A DNA stretch of 64,000 nucleotides from Lysobacter sp. Root690 (GCF_001427785.1 NZ_LMHM01000017.1:18082-82081), one strand, 5' to 3'. Positions 36,373 through 45,665 are shown, numbered from the stretch's first letter. The notes: generated from the sequence alone by a model not told the origin. Made by a program: numbers and translations.

Positions 36373-36567
36373 GCCGGGGGCGCCCGCGAAGGGCGGCGGA
36401 ACTCGTTGCGGATCGGCGACTAGGATGCCATGAGCGGCGCGCTCAGGCCGCGACGGGATCGGGCGGGCTTCCGATGGGCGTGCGCCGCCACGGCGGATCG
36501 GGCTTCGTTTGCGCGGGTCGGGCTTCAATCCGACGCGCGGGCGCTCGATGGCTTTCTGCCGCCGCGC

Positions 36568-37194
36568 CTACAGCCCCGGCCGCCCCGGCCACGGCTCGGC
36601 CCAGGCCGGAATCCGCATCAGCCCGTCCAGCCAGCGCACGATGTTCGGGTAGTCGCCCAGCGGCAGATGGCACTGGCGCCAGTAGGTCGCCATCGAGGCC
36701 AGCTGGAAGTCGGCGATGGTCAGCCGGTCGCAGGCGACGAAATCGCGGCCTTGCAGGTGGCCGTCGAGCACGCCGGCGTACTTGGCGATATCGCGCTGGC
36801 GCGATTGCAGCAGCTCCAGGTCCGGCTCGCCGAAACCGAAGTGGCCTTTGACGATGTATTCGAAGTAGTGCGCATCGATCGTCGTCGCCCAGTGGCAGTC
36901 GTTCCACGACAGCCAGCGCAGCACCTGCACCTGTTCGGCCGGATTGTGCGCCGGCCACATGTCCGAACCGGCGCGGATGCACAGGTAGGCCATGATCGCC
37001 GAGGCTTCCCACAGCGCCACGTCGCCGTCGACCAAGGTCGGCGCTTTCATGTTGGGATTGAGCGCGGCGTAGTCGGGGTGTTTCATCGTGCCGGCTATGA
37101 GGTCGTGCTCGATCAGCTCGGCCTCGATGCCCAGGTGCTTGACCAGGGCCAGCACCCGGCGCGGGGCCTGGGCTTGAATCCAGTGGATCTCCAT
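36568..37194 (-). CDS. Glutathione S-transferase family protein
   Basis: A 208-residue GST: thioredoxin-like N-terminal half (MEIHWIQAQAPRRVLALVKH, NPNMKAPTLVDGD, LWEASAIMAYL with the glutathione-binding Glu-Ser replaced by Glu-Ala) and a helical C-terminal half (DRLTIADFQLAS). It conjugates or reduces with glutathione; substrate unknown. GAGG precedes the ATG. It stands between dnaG and a YihY membrane protein, breaking the usual rpsU-dnaG order. Confidence 0.88.
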   Translation of the reverse strand: MEIHWIQAQAPRRVLALVKHLGIEAELIEHDLIAGTMKHPDYAALNPNMKAPTLVDGDVALWEASAIMAYLCIRAGSDMWPAHNPAEQVQVLRWLSWNDCHWATTIDAHYFEYIVKGHFGFGEPDLELLQSRQRDIAKYAGVLDGHLQGRDFVACDRLTIADFQLASMATYWRQCHLPLGDYPNIVRWLDGLMRIPAWAEPWPGRPGL

Positions 37195-37287
37195 CGGTGA
37201 CCTCGTTGCGCTGCGGATACTCAGGCGACGAACGGGCGCGCACGGAATCGACAGGCGCCGCGCTCGCCGCGCGGCAGTCGGGGCCGC

Positions 37288-38316
37288 CTATGGTTCGGCT
37301 GAGGTTGCGGCGTCGTGCGCCGCCAATCCCGCCGCCTTGCGCTCCTCGGCCAAGCGCCGGCGCACCCGCGCGTGCTCGTCGAGCATCGCGGTGATCAGCG
37401 CGCCGAGCAGGAACACCACCGCGCAGTAGTACATCCACACCAGCATGATCACCAGGCCGCCGGCCGGCCCGTAGGCGGTGCCGAGGCTGGCCTGGCCCAG
37501 GTACAGGCCGATCGCGCTGCGGCCGAGCATGAACAAGCCCGCGGTCAGCGCGCCGCCGACCAGCGAGCGGCCCTTGCTGACCGGGCGGTCGGGCAGCCAG
37601 CGGTACATCGCCGCGAACACCAGCGCGTACAGCACGAACGAGGCGATCGCGGCGAACACCGGCAGCAGGTCGGGCACGTAGGCGATCAACAGTTGCAGCG
37701 CGGCCTGCACCGCCATCGACACCACCAGCAGGAAGCCGACGCTGATGACCATGCCGAACGAGAGCAGGCGCTTGCGCAGCCACGCGGCCAGCCCGCCCAG
37801 GCGCTTGGCGTCGCTGCGGAACACCCGGTTGAGCGCGGCCTGCAATTGGCCGAACACCGCCGAGGCGCCGACCAACAGCGCGACCGTGCCCAGCAGCGCC
37901 GCGAACGACCCCGTGCCCGGGCGGTTTTCAGCGTTTTCCACGATCAGCCGCGCCGTGCTTTCGACCTGGCTGCCGGCGAGCAGGCCGATCTGGCGGAAGA
38001 ATTCCTCCTGCGCCGACGGATACAGCGCGGTGGTCAGCCACAGCACCATCAGGATTAGCGGCGCCAGCGAGAGCAAGGTGTAGAACGACAGCGCCGCGGC
38101 CAGGGCTAGGATGTCGTAGTCGACGAAGCGCTGTACGAACTTGCCCGGCCAACTCTGCTCCAGGCGGGCCTGCAGGGCGTGGATGCGCTCCATGGTCTCG
38201 TGCGCGAACTCGCCGGCGCCGGAGCGCAGGTCCGGGTTGGAGGCGCGCGATGCGACATCGCGCGTGGGCGCTCGGTCGTTCGCGGGCGAGGTCGGCTGGT
38301 CGGAATTTACGGGCAT
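37288..38316 (-). CDS. YihY/BrkB-family inner membrane protein
   Basis: A 342-residue protein with six membrane helices: DYDILALAAALSFYTLLSLAPLILMVL, GASAVFGQLQAALNRVFR and GGLVIMLVWMYYCAVVFLLGA are the family hallmarks. The tail is basic and cytosolic (EEHARVRRRLAEERK-like). The family was once called RNase BN in error; true function is unknown. ATG 38316 is chosen; an ATG at 38349 adds MRRRTRRYLFR and has an equally weak ribosome site. Confidence 0.88.
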   Translation of the reverse strand: MPVNSDQPTSPANDRAPTRDVASRASNPDLRSGAGEFAHETMERIHALQARLEQSWPGKFVQRFVDYDILALAAALSFYTLLSLAPLILMVLWLTTALYPSAQEEFFRQIGLLAGSQVESTARLIVENAENRPGTGSFAALLGTVALLVGASAVFGQLQAALNRVFRSDAKRLGGLAAWLRKRLLSFGMVISVGFLLVVSMAVQAALQLLIAYVPDLLPVFAAIASFVLYALVFAAMYRWLPDRPVSKGRSLVGGALTAGLFMLGRSAIGLYLGQASLGTAYGPAGGLVIMLVWMYYCAVVFLLGALITAMLDEHARVRRRLAEERKAAGLAAHDAATSAEP

Positions 38317-38471
38317 GCGGAACAGATAGCGGCGCGTGCGGCGTCGCATTCAGTATCCGCCAATCGGGTTAGCGGCGCGTCGGCGTGGTGTGCAGATCGC
38401 GCGGGTGGTGTTCAGGCGGAGCGGGTCAGCGATTCACCGCCACGAGCTGCGGTCGAATGCCCCGCATCCCC

Positions 38472-38499
38472 TGTAGGAGCGGCGCGAGCCGCGACCGCG
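38472..38499 (+). repeat. GTAG REP element
   Basis: Single REP copy with the full GTAG head and stem in the gap between the YihY and SEC-C genes. Confidence 0.85.
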
Positions 38500-38577
38500 C
38501 CAACAAAACCGCCGCGCCGCCTGCAGACAGGCGACGCGACAGCAAGCCTGGACGGCCGTTCTCAGCCGCCAAAGCGA

Positions 38578-38884
38578 TCAATCACGGAAGTAATCGTCGC
38601 GCTCGACCCCTTCATACCGCCCGGCGCCGAGGCAACAATTCCTTAAACCTCCGCGCGGAGCCGCAGGGGCAGGGATCGTTGCGGCCCAGCTTCTCGACCA
38701 GTTCCTTGTCGCCATGGACCAGGCGCCGGCCGCGTTTGACCCGGGATTCGGATGGATAGCCTTTGCGCCGCTTGCGGGTGATTTCACGCGTGGGCGCCAC
38801 GTCAAGCGCGATGTCGACGATGCCGCAGTCATCATCATGGAGCGCTGCCTCGAAATCGGTCTCGAAAGCAGGTCGCGGCGTCAA
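38578..38884 (-). pseudogene. SEC-C motif protein, frameshifted near its end
   Basis: The frame ending at 38612 reads [15 protein letters not shown] and then loses the pattern. Removing one base in the AAGGAATTG run near 38645 restores FKNCCLGAG and 16 further residues to a stop at 38578. The result is a perfect SEC-C zinc motif (Cys-Pro-Cys-Gly-Ser...Phe-Lys-x-Cys-Cys). The 5' end is unclear: the frame opens at a TTG (38884), and an ATG at 38949 is in another frame, so a second lesion is possible. Small SEC-C proteins bind zinc; function otherwise unknown. Sequencing error or recent decay. Confidence 0.7.
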
Positions 38885-39063
38885 ACGCCGGCGTGGTCTC
38901 GCGTTTCAGCGGCTCGAAAGCAGTCGCGGTGGATGGGCTTGCGTTTCATGCTGCACCTCCGGGTGTGCGGCCCTTGCGGGCGTGGGATCGCAGGCGCCAC
39001 GGTCGCGGCGCCTGCGGGGTTCCAGGCCGCCCTCGTCCGGAGGGCGGCGGGTTGCTGCGCGGC

Positions 39064-39510
39064 TCAGCCGGCCAGACGCTTCTTCGCCAGCGCCGAGGCC
39101 TGGCCCATGTCGGCCTTGCCGGCCAGCTTGGCCTTGAGCGGGCCCATCAGCTTGCCCAGGTCGGCCGGACCGGTCGCACCGACTTCGGCGATGGTCGCTT
39201 CGATCACCGCCAGCACCTCGGCCTCGCCCATCTTGGCCGGCAGGTAGCGTTCGATCACCACGATCTCCTCGCGCTCGACCTGGGCCAGGTCTTCGCGCGC
39301 GGCGGCTTCGTACTGGCTGACCGAGTCGCGGCGCTGCTTGACCATCTTGTCGAGGATCGCAATCACCGCCACGTCGTCGAGCTCGATGCGTTCGTCGACT
39401 TCCTTCTGCTTGAGCGCGGCATTCATCAGGCGGATCACGCCCAGGGAGTGCTTGTCGCCGCTCTTCATGGCGGCCTTCATGTCTTCGGTGAGGCGTTGCT
39501 TGAGGCTCAT
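39064..39510 (-). CDS. YqeY/GatB-domain protein
   Basis: A 148-residue protein of the YqeY family, related to the tail domain of GatB that contacts tRNA: MSLKQRLTEDMKAAMKSGDK, LGVIRLMNAALKQKEVDER, ERYLPAKMGEAEV, GKLMGPLKAKLAGKADM. A role in tRNA or aminoacylation quality control is supposed, not shown. It follows rpsU on the same strand, as in many proteobacteria. A heptamer inverted repeat and the rpsU terminator lie between them, so it may need its own promoter. Confidence 0.92.
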   Translation of the reverse strand: MSLKQRLTEDMKAAMKSGDKHSLGVIRLMNAALKQKEVDERIELDDVAVIAILDKMVKQRRDSVSQYEAAAREDLAQVEREEIVVIERYLPAKMGEAEVLAVIEATIAEVGATGPADLGKLMGPLKAKLAGKADMGQASALAKKRLAG

Positions 39511-39517
39511 AAGTGCT

Positions 39518-39609
39518 GGGATTCGAGATTGGTGATTCGGGATAGGGAAGCGAGGGAAGGGTGACCGGCATCCGCTTTTGCGAATCCCGAATCCCCAATC
39601 TCGAATCCC
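39518..39609. repeat. Heptamer inverted-repeat element
   Basis: GGGATTCGAGATTGGTGATT at 39518 is mirrored by its near complement ending at 39609. Two arms of roughly 29 bp with a 34-bp core. Confidence 0.85.
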
Positions 39610-39620
39610 GGCTTGAACGC

Positions 39621-39654
39621 AAAAAGCCGGCAGCGCACAAGGCGCGGCCGGCTT
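39621..39654 (-). terminator. Intrinsic terminator of rpsU
   Basis: On the minus strand AAGCCGGC and GCCGGCTT pair around an inner GCGC stem and are followed by TTTTT, 55 bp after the rpsU stop. Confidence 0.85.
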
Positions 39655-39709
39655 GATGGTCATCCCATGCAGGGCCAGCCGCGAAGCTGGCCATGCGCGG
39701 AATGCGCGA

Positions 39710-39925
39710 TCAGTACAAGCGCTGGCGCTTGGTGACGTCGCGCGAGGCGCGGCGCGCCTGACGCTTCACCGCTGCGGCGGCCTTGCGCTTGCGCTCTTGG
39801 GTCGGCTTCTCATAGAACTCGCGCTTGCGGGTTTCGGCGAGGACGCCGGCCTTTTCGCAGGTGCGCTTGAAGCGACGCAGGGCAAACTCGAAAGGCTCGT
39901 TTTCGCGGACTTTGACGCTGGGCAT
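39710..39925 (-). CDS. rpsU: 30S ribosomal protein S21
   Basis: A 71-residue, very basic protein with the S21 pattern: [44 protein letters not shown], then a basic tail ending RQRLY. S21 helps the 30S subunit engage mRNA. It diverges from tsaD, a conserved arrangement. The start at 39925 is the family start. Confidence 0.97.
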   Translation of the reverse strand: MPSVKVRENEPFEFALRRFKRTCEKAGVLAETRKREFYEKPTQERKRKAAAAVKRQARRASRDVTKRQRLY

Positions 39926-40073
39926 ACGTAATCTCGTTATCTGGGACCGGCCCGGAGGACCGGGAGAGCCGCGCATTATAGCGATGCTCCCGCCGAAGGT
40001 GCAACATACACCCCATGAACGCGACATTCTCCCAGAAAACGGCTGTCCCCGCCTCGTCCCAGGGCCCGTCCCG

Positions 40074-41096
40074 ATGAAAGTGCTGGGCATCGAGACCAGT
40101 TGCGACGAGACCGGCGTGGCCGTCTACGACACCGACACCGGCCTGCGCGCGCACGCCTTGTACAGCCAGATCGCCCTGCACGCGCAGTACGGCGGGGTGG
40201 TGCCCGAGCTGGCCAGCCGCGACCACGTGCGCAAACTGCTGCCGCTGGTTCGCCAGACCCTGGCCGAGGCCGGGCTGCGCGTGGACGAACTCGACGGGGT
40301 GGCCTACACCGCCGGGCCGGGCCTGGTCGGCGCGCTGCTGGTCGGCGCCGGAGTGGCGCGCGCGTTGGCCTGGGCGCTGGAGGTGCCGGTGATCGGTGTC
40401 CACCATATGGAAGGCCACCTGCTCGCGCCGCTGATGGAGGACGACCCGCTCGGCCGGCCCGAGCCGCCGTTCGTGGCCTTGCTGGTGTCCGGCGGGCATA
40501 CCCAGTTGGTCGCGGTCGATCGGATCGGCCAGTACCGCCTGCTCGGCGAGACCCTCGACGACGCCGCCGGCGAAGCCTTCGACAAGACCGCCAAGCTGAT
40601 GGGCCTGCCGTACCCGGGCGGCCCGCAGCTGGCGGCGCAGGCCGAACTCGGCACCCCGGGCAAGTTCAAGTTCGCCCGTCCGATGACCGACCGGCCCGGC
40701 CTGGATTTCAGTTTCAGCGGCTTGAAGACCCAGGTGCTGCTGGCCTGGCAGAACAGCGACAAGACCGAGCGGACCCGCGCCGACATCGCCCGCGCGTTCG
40801 AGGACGCGGTGGTCGACACCCTGGCGATCAAGTGCGAACGCGCGCTCGATGCGGCCGGCTGCAAGACCCTGGTGGTCGCCGGCGGCGTCGGCGCCAACAC
40901 GCGTCTGCGCGCCAAGCTCGCCGCGATGGCGGAAAAGCGCGGCGGCCGGGTCGCGTTCCCGCGACCGATGTTCTGCACCGACAACGGCGCGATGATCGCC
41001 TACGCCGGCGCGCTGCGATTGCAGGCCGGGCAGCACGAGGAGGCCGCGGTGAAGGTGACGCCGCGCTGGGATATGGCGTTGTTGCAGGCGGTGTAA
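40074..41096 (+). CDS. tsaD: tRNA t6A37 threonylcarbamoyltransferase TsaD
   Basis: A 340-residue ASKHA-fold enzyme: [30 protein letters not shown], the metal site [39 protein letters not shown] and [13 protein letters not shown]. With TsaB and TsaE it transfers the threonylcarbamoyl group to A37 of ANN-decoding tRNAs. The ATG at 40074 is the family start; the frame extends upstream into the rpsU promoter region but is not coding there. Confidence 0.97.
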   Translation: MKVLGIETSCDETGVAVYDTDTGLRAHALYSQIALHAQYGGVVPELASRDHVRKLLPLVRQTLAEAGLRVDELDGVAYTAGPGLVGALLVGAGVARALAWALEVPVIGVHHMEGHLLAPLMEDDPLGRPEPPFVALLVSGGHTQLVAVDRIGQYRLLGETLDDAAGEAFDKTAKLMGLPYPGGPQLAAQAELGTPGKFKFARPMTDRPGLDFSFSGLKTQVLLAWQNSDKTERTRADIARAFEDAVVDTLAIKCERALDAAGCKTLVVAGGVGANTRLRAKLAAMAEKRGGRVAFPRPMFCTDNGAMIAYAGALRLQAGQHEEAAVKVTPRWDMALLQAV

Positions 41097-41106
41097 GTGA
41101 GGGGCG

Positions 41107-41239
41107 GGGATTGGTGATTGGGGATTCGGGATTCGCAACGGCGGATTCGACCCGAGCATGACCTTGTCGCCGGCTGCGAGTAGCATGCGCTGCTTCGCGC
41201 TTTGTTGTTGCGAATCCCTAATCTCTAATCACGAATCCC
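41107..41239. repeat. Heptamer inverted-repeat element
   Basis: GGGATTGGTGATTGGGGATT at 41107 is mirrored by the near complement ending AATCACGAATCCC at 41239; both arms end in GCGAATC/GATTCGC. About 133 bp in all, between tsaD and folB. Confidence 0.85.
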
Positions 41240-41246
41240 ATCGCTC

Positions 41247-41603
41247 ATGGATCACGTTTTCATCGAAGGCCTGGAAATCGAAGCCGTGATCGGCATCTAC
41301 GACTGGGAGCGCGGTATTCGCCAGCCGCTGGTGTTCGATCTGGAGATGGCGTTCGACAACCGCGTGCCCGCGGCCAGCGATGCGATCGGCGACACGCTCG
41401 ACTATGCGGCGGTGTGCGCGCGCATTACCGAGTTCGTCGCGCAGTCGCAGTTCGGTCTGGTCGAGACCCTGGCCGAGCGCGTGGCCGCGATCGTGCTCGA
41501 CGAGTTCAAGGTCGCCCGGGTCCGGCTCAAGCTCAGCAAGCCCGGTGCGATCCGCAATGCGCGCGGCGTCGGCGTGTCGATCGAGCGCAGCCGCGGCGGT
41601 TGA
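41247..41603 (+). CDS. folB: Dihydroneopterin aldolase
   Basis: A 118-residue FolB: VFIEGLEIEAVIGIYDWER, the DTLDYAAV region, and VETLAERVA with the catalytic Glu. It cleaves dihydroneopterin to hydroxymethyl-dihydropterin in folate synthesis. The ATG follows a heptamer element directly and has only a weak ribosome site. Confidence 0.94.
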   Translation: MDHVFIEGLEIEAVIGIYDWERGIRQPLVFDLEMAFDNRVPAASDAIGDTLDYAAVCARITEFVAQSQFGLVETLAERVAAIVLDEFKVARVRLKLSKPGAIRNARGVGVSIERSRGG

Positions 41604-41630
41604 GCGGATTGCTTGGGGTGATCGGCGATT

Positions 41631-41771
41631 TGAGCCGAAAGCATCGGGGCTGAAGCTTCTCCCACAAAAAACCTATCGGCCTCAACGCCAGCAGGTGGTT
41701 TTCGCTATGGGCCGAAGGCATGACGCTTCGCTTTTTGTGGCAGGGGCTTCAGACCCGACGCTTTTGTCTCA
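41631..41771. repeat. 141-bp MITE-like inverted-repeat element
   Basis: Terminal inverted repeats of 40 bp agree at 33 positions: the left arm starts TGAGCCGAAAGCATCGGGGC, the right arm is the near complement ending at 41771. The inner ends read CACAAAAA. It carries no gene. Confidence 0.8.
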
Positions 41772-41853
41772 GCTCGCCCGCAGCCCACATTCCACTTGCG
41801 AATTCCCATCACAGGTTCGACGATGCCCCGGTCACTAAACCTGGGGGCAGGCG

Positions 41854-42681
41854 ATGTTCGAGAAAATTTCCCGCAGCTGGCAATTGGCCAAGGCCAGCGC
41901 GGCGGTGCTCAATTCGGATCGGGAGCTGTTGATCTTCCCGATCATTTCCGCGGTCTGCGTGCTGGTCGTGCTGGCGACGTTCCTGATTCCGGCGCTGGTG
42001 CTGGACGTGTTCGCCGATGGCTACGGGCCGGGCTCGCTGTTGTTCGCCTTCGCGTTCTACTTCTGCCAGTACTTCGCGATCATCTTCTGCAACTGCGCGC
42101 TGGTCAGCGCGGCGATGATCCGGCTGGAAGGCGGCGACCCGACCCTGGCCGACGGCTTCAACGCCGCGCGTTCGCGCTTGGGCGCGATCGCCGGGTACGC
42201 GGCGATCGCCGCGACCGTCGGCATGATCCTCAAGGCGCTCAAGGACCGCGACAATAACTTCATCGTGCGCCTGATCGGCGGCGCGCTGGGCGCGGCCTGG
42301 ACCATGGCGACGTTCCTGGTGGTGCCGGTGCTGGTCGCCGAGGACGTCGGCCCGATCGATGCGGTCAAGCGCAGCGTCGCGATGTTCAAACGCACCTGGG
42401 GCGAGAGCGCGGCGGGCATGGTCGGGATCGGTCTGGCCACGGGCCTGGCGATGGTCGCGGTCGGCCTGCTCGGCTTCGGCCTGGCGTATGTGCTGGGCCT
42501 GCTGTCCTCGGCGTTGGCGGTGCTGCTCGGCGCGATCACCGTGCTGGTGCTGCTGGCGCTGGCGGTGTACCAGAGCGCGCTCGGCAGCGTGTACTCGGCG
42601 GCTTTGTACCGGTATGCCGTGGACGGCGAAGTGCCGCGCGGCTTTGAAGGCCTGCAACTGGAAAGCCCGCTGGCACGTTGA
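41854..42681 (+). CDS. DUF6159-like integral membrane protein
   Basis: A 275-residue protein with about six membrane helices: FPIISAVCVLVVLATFLIPA, FYFCQYFAIIFCNCALVSAAMIRLEGGDP, WTMATFLVVPVLVAEDVGPIDAVKRS. The phrases VLVAED..DAVKRS and TWGE fit the DUF6159 family; function unknown. GGGGGCAGG precedes the ATG. Confidence 0.8.
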   Translation: MFEKISRSWQLAKASAAVLNSDRELLIFPIISAVCVLVVLATFLIPALVLDVFADGYGPGSLLFAFAFYFCQYFAIIFCNCALVSAAMIRLEGGDPTLADGFNAARSRLGAIAGYAAIAATVGMILKALKDRDNNFIVRLIGGALGAAWTMATFLVVPVLVAEDVGPIDAVKRSVAMFKRTWGESAAGMVGIGLATGLAMVAVGLLGFGLAYVLGLLSSALAVLLGAITVLVLLALAVYQSALGSVYSAALYRYAVDGEVPRGFEGLQLESPLAR

Positions 42682-42802
42682 GGTGGATGCGCTGACGCAA
42701 GCCATTCGCGACGGTAAGGATCGGGGCGCTTCGGCGCCCCGATTCGTTTGCGACTCAAGATCGCGGTCAGCGACACGCCCGCATCGAAGCCACGCAATCC
42801 GA

Positions 42803-42855
42803 CTGTAGGATCGCCGTCCTACTGGATTTCCTTCGGTCACGAGTCGCGACCGCGC
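42803..42855 (+). repeat. Long-form REP variant
   Basis: Begins CTGTAGGATCGCCG and ends TCGCGACCGC like a REP, but carries an insert containing GGATTTCCTTCGGTCAC in the loop. Matches the copy at 45704. Confidence 0.65.
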
Positions 42856-42906
42856 CACAACGACCACGCCGAAACCCACGCAATCGCCGCGCCGCACACA
42901 CCAACG

Positions 42907-43773
42907 CTAAGTCTTCGCCAACGCCGCCGCCAGCAACTCATCGTCGACCGCCCCCAGCGCCACCGCGATCCGGCTTTCATCGCCGGCATGCTCGGGATAG
43001 AACCACACCACTGCCGCATCGCCCACGCGCGGCAACTGCATCGCATCGAACTGACTGGTCTTGGTGACCCAGCGCTCGACGCCCTGGTGATCGCTGAACT
43101 TGACCACATAGCGAATGCGCGGCTGATTGAGGATCTCCACGCCGGTGTCGTGGGTTTCAGTGACCACGCCGGCGGTACGTGTGCCTTCGCTGACGATCCG
43201 GCGCAGACGCAGGAAGTAGCGCACGCGCTTGCGATAGGCGCGCAGCGCGAACATCGCGCAGACCAGCGCCGTGGCGACCAGCAGCAGTGGCAGCCAATAC
43301 TGCGAATGCCAGCCCAGCCAGGTCAGCCAGTCCCATTGCGCGCTGGACGGCGAGGGCGCGGCCAGCGACGCGCCGACGGGCACCGGCGGCAGCCACGAAT
43401 CCGCGGCGCCGCGCCACAGGCCGAGCGCCCAGCCGATTTGGGTCACCGCGAAACTGCCCCAGGTGGTCGCGGCCAGCCCGTACAGCTCGGCCAGCACGAA
43501 GCTCAACAGGAAGCCGAGGATAAATGCGCCGAAGGCGCCGACGAAGATGCCCCAGAACATCGGCGGGGTGGCGTCGGCCGCATACGCCAAGGGCACCACA
43601 TAACCGTCGCCGACGGGGTACTGAGCGATATGCGCGACCGAATAGGCGAACAGGCCCCACAGTGCCGCGACGATGAAAACGAAGACCCAGAACAGCCAGT
43701 TGGGCCGCTGCGGCTGCTGGAATTGATCGATCAGTTCCTGGCGCCGGACGATGGCCGGATCGACCGTGCTCAT
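42907..43773 (-). CDS. Membrane protein with DUF3592-like domain
   Basis: A 288-residue membrane protein: helices at about 26-48, 72-105 and 155-178, then a soluble C-terminal half (VTETHDTGVEILNQPRIRYVVKF, VGDAAVVWFYPEH) that resembles the beta-rich DUF3592 domain with its extracytosolic exchange motif. Function unknown. The ATG at 43773 has AAGGAGG seven bases upstream, which rules out the longer frame to 43833. Confidence 0.75.
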   Translation of the reverse strand: MSTVDPAIVRRQELIDQFQQPQRPNWLFWVFVFIVAALWGLFAYSVAHIAQYPVGDGYVVPLAYAADATPPMFWGIFVGAFGAFILGFLLSFVLAELYGLAATTWGSFAVTQIGWALGLWRGAADSWLPPVPVGASLAAPSPSSAQWDWLTWLGWHSQYWLPLLLVATALVCAMFALRAYRKRVRYFLRLRRIVSEGTRTAGVVTETHDTGVEILNQPRIRYVVKFSDHQGVERWVTKTSQFDAMQLPRVGDAAVVWFYPEHAGDESRIAVALGAVDDELLAAALAKT

Positions 43774-44002
43774 GCGCGAGCCTCCTTGGATGACCGCGCC
43801 ATGCTGCACGGATAGTTTGAAAGTAAACCGCACGCCGCGCCGAAAGCCGCGGGTTTAGTACCAAAGCGCTAGCGTTCGGCGTCGGGCGGCGCGGCGCGGC
43901 GCGCAGATGCCGCAACAGCCCGTTCGACGCCCGCGACTCGCCGCCGCCATCGCCGGGCCGTATCCTGACGCCCTGTTCCTGCTGCCCGCCGTACGCCTGC
44001 CC

Positions 44003-45187
44003 GTGAAAACCTTCGATCTGCCGCCACCCGACGCCGACGCGCTCGCCCACAGCGCGCGCTTGGCCCACTTGATCCGCGAGCAGATCGCCGCGAACGGCGG
44101 GGCGATCCCGTTCTCGCGCTACATGGAGCTGGCCTTGTACGCGCCCGGCCTGGGCTACTACAGCGCCGGCGCGAGCAAGTTCGGCCGCGACGGCGATTTC
44201 GTCACCGCGCCCGAGCTCGGGCCGATCTTCGCCGCGTGCGTGGCCGAAGCGGTGGCGCCGGTGATGCAGCAGATCGGACCGCAGGCGCGGTTTCTGGAAG
44301 TCGGCGGCGGCACCGGCGCGTTCGCCGAAGTCGCGCTCAAGCGGCTGCTGGAACTCGATGCGTTGCCGGACCGCTACGCCATCCTCGAACCCAGCGCGCA
44401 GCTGCGTCACCGCCAGCGCGAGCGCCTGCGCGAACGGCTGGTGCCGCCGCTGTTCGAACTGCTCGAATGGCCGGACGGCCCGTTCGGCGACGAGTGGGAC
44501 GGCGTGCTGTTCGCCAACGAAGTGATCGACGCGCTGCCGACCCCGCGCTTCGCCATCCACGACGAGGAAATCCACGAAGAACACATCGTGATCGAAGGCG
44601 AGGGCTTCGCCCGCGAACTGCGTCCGGCCGACGATTTTCTCGCCAACGCGGTGCGTCAGGCCGAGCGTCGGCTTGAGCATCCGTTCGCCGAAGGCTATCG
44701 CTCCGAGTTATTGCCGCAGCTGCCGTACTGGATTCAGGCCGTGTCGGGTGGTTTGCGCCGCGGCGCGATGCTGTTCGTCGATTACGGTTATCCGCGCGGC
44801 GAGTTCTACGCGCCCGAACGCAGCGACGGCACCTTGCGCGCGTTCTACCGTCATCGCATGCACGGCGATCCCTTGCTGTGGCCGGGCCTGCAGGATCTGA
44901 CCGCGTCGGTGGATTTCACCGCGCTGGTCGAGGCCGGTGTGCATGCCGGGTTCGATCTGGCCGGCTACTGCTCGCAGGCGAGCTTCCTGCTCGGCAACGG
45001 CCTGGCCGGTGTTTTGCAGCGGATCGAGGCGATCAAGGACGAAAGCGAAAAGCAGCGCCGGCTCAGCGAGGTCAAGCAGCTCACCTTGCCCAGCGAAATG
45101 GGCGAGCGCTTCCAGGTGATGGGATTGCAGAAGGACGTCGAGTTCGGCGTTGCGTTCCTGGCGGGCGATCTGAGTCATCGCCTGTGA
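44003..45187 (+). CDS. MidA/NDUFAF7-like SAM-dependent methyltransferase
   Basis: A 394-residue protein of the MidA family: IPFSRYMELALYAPGLGYYSAG, FLEVGGGTGAFAE (SAM motif I), LFANEVIDALPTPRF, MLFVDYGYPRGEFY and FTALVEAGVHAGFDLAGYCSQASFLL. The mitochondrial homologue methylates an arginine of complex I subunit NDUFS2; the bacterial target is not known. The GTG at 44003 gives the family N terminus; an ATG at 43907 would add 32 atypical residues. Confidence 0.9.
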   Translation: MKTFDLPPPDADALAHSARLAHLIREQIAANGGAIPFSRYMELALYAPGLGYYSAGASKFGRDGDFVTAPELGPIFAACVAEAVAPVMQQIGPQARFLEVGGGTGAFAEVALKRLLELDALPDRYAILEPSAQLRHRQRERLRERLVPPLFELLEWPDGPFGDEWDGVLFANEVIDALPTPRFAIHDEEIHEEHIVIEGEGFARELRPADDFLANAVRQAERRLEHPFAEGYRSELLPQLPYWIQAVSGGLRRGAMLFVDYGYPRGEFYAPERSDGTLRAFYRHRMHGDPLLWPGLQDLTASVDFTALVEAGVHAGFDLAGYCSQASFLLGNGLAGVLQRIEAIKDESEKQRRLSEVKQLTLPSEMGERFQVMGLQKDVEFGVAFLAGDLSHRL

Positions 45188-45239
45188 GCGCATGTGTGTT
45201 TGTCGAACGGTGTGTCGAGCTGTTCGTGAGCGAGCGCCT

Positions 45240-45665
45240 GTGAGCGCCGCGCCATCGCGCGCGTGGCTGCGCGAGTTCGAACGTCCCACGCTGTGGGTCG
45301 CGCTGTGGCTGGCGATGATCGCGGTGGTGGTCGCGACCTGCCTGTTGCCCGCGCGCGATCTGCCGCCGACGCCGTTTTCACAGTTCGACAAGATCGAACA
45401 TTTCAGCGCCTATCTGGCGATGTCGGCGTATGCCGGCATGCTGTTCGCGCGGATGCGGCCGCAGGCGATCGCGGCGATCGGCTTGATCGCGATGGGCGTC
45501 GGCCTGGAGTTCGCCCAGGCCAAGCTGACCGATTCGCGCAGCGGCGATGCCGCCGATGCTTTGGCTAATGGGCTGGGCGCGCTGGCCGGCTTGTTCGTGG
45601 CGCGCACGCCGGTGGCGTTGTGGTTGCAGCGCGTCGATCGCAGGCTGGCGTCGAAGCGAGGCTGA
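45240..45665 (+). CDS. VanZ-like membrane protein
   Basis: A 141-residue protein with three to four membrane helices and the VanZ family signature DKIEHFSAYLAMSAYAGML followed by GVGLEFAQAKLTDSRSGDAADALANGLGALAG. VanZ proteins are linked to low-level teicoplanin resistance, but distant relatives like this one have no assigned role. GTG 45240 is chosen; the upstream frame to 45192 is Cys-rich and unlikely. Confidence 0.82.
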   Translation: MSAAPSRAWLREFERPTLWVALWLAMIAVVVATCLLPARDLPPTPFSQFDKIEHFSAYLAMSAYAGMLFARMRPQAIAAIGLIAMGVGLEFAQAKLTDSRSGDAADALANGLGALAGLFVARTPVALWLQRVDRRLASKRG

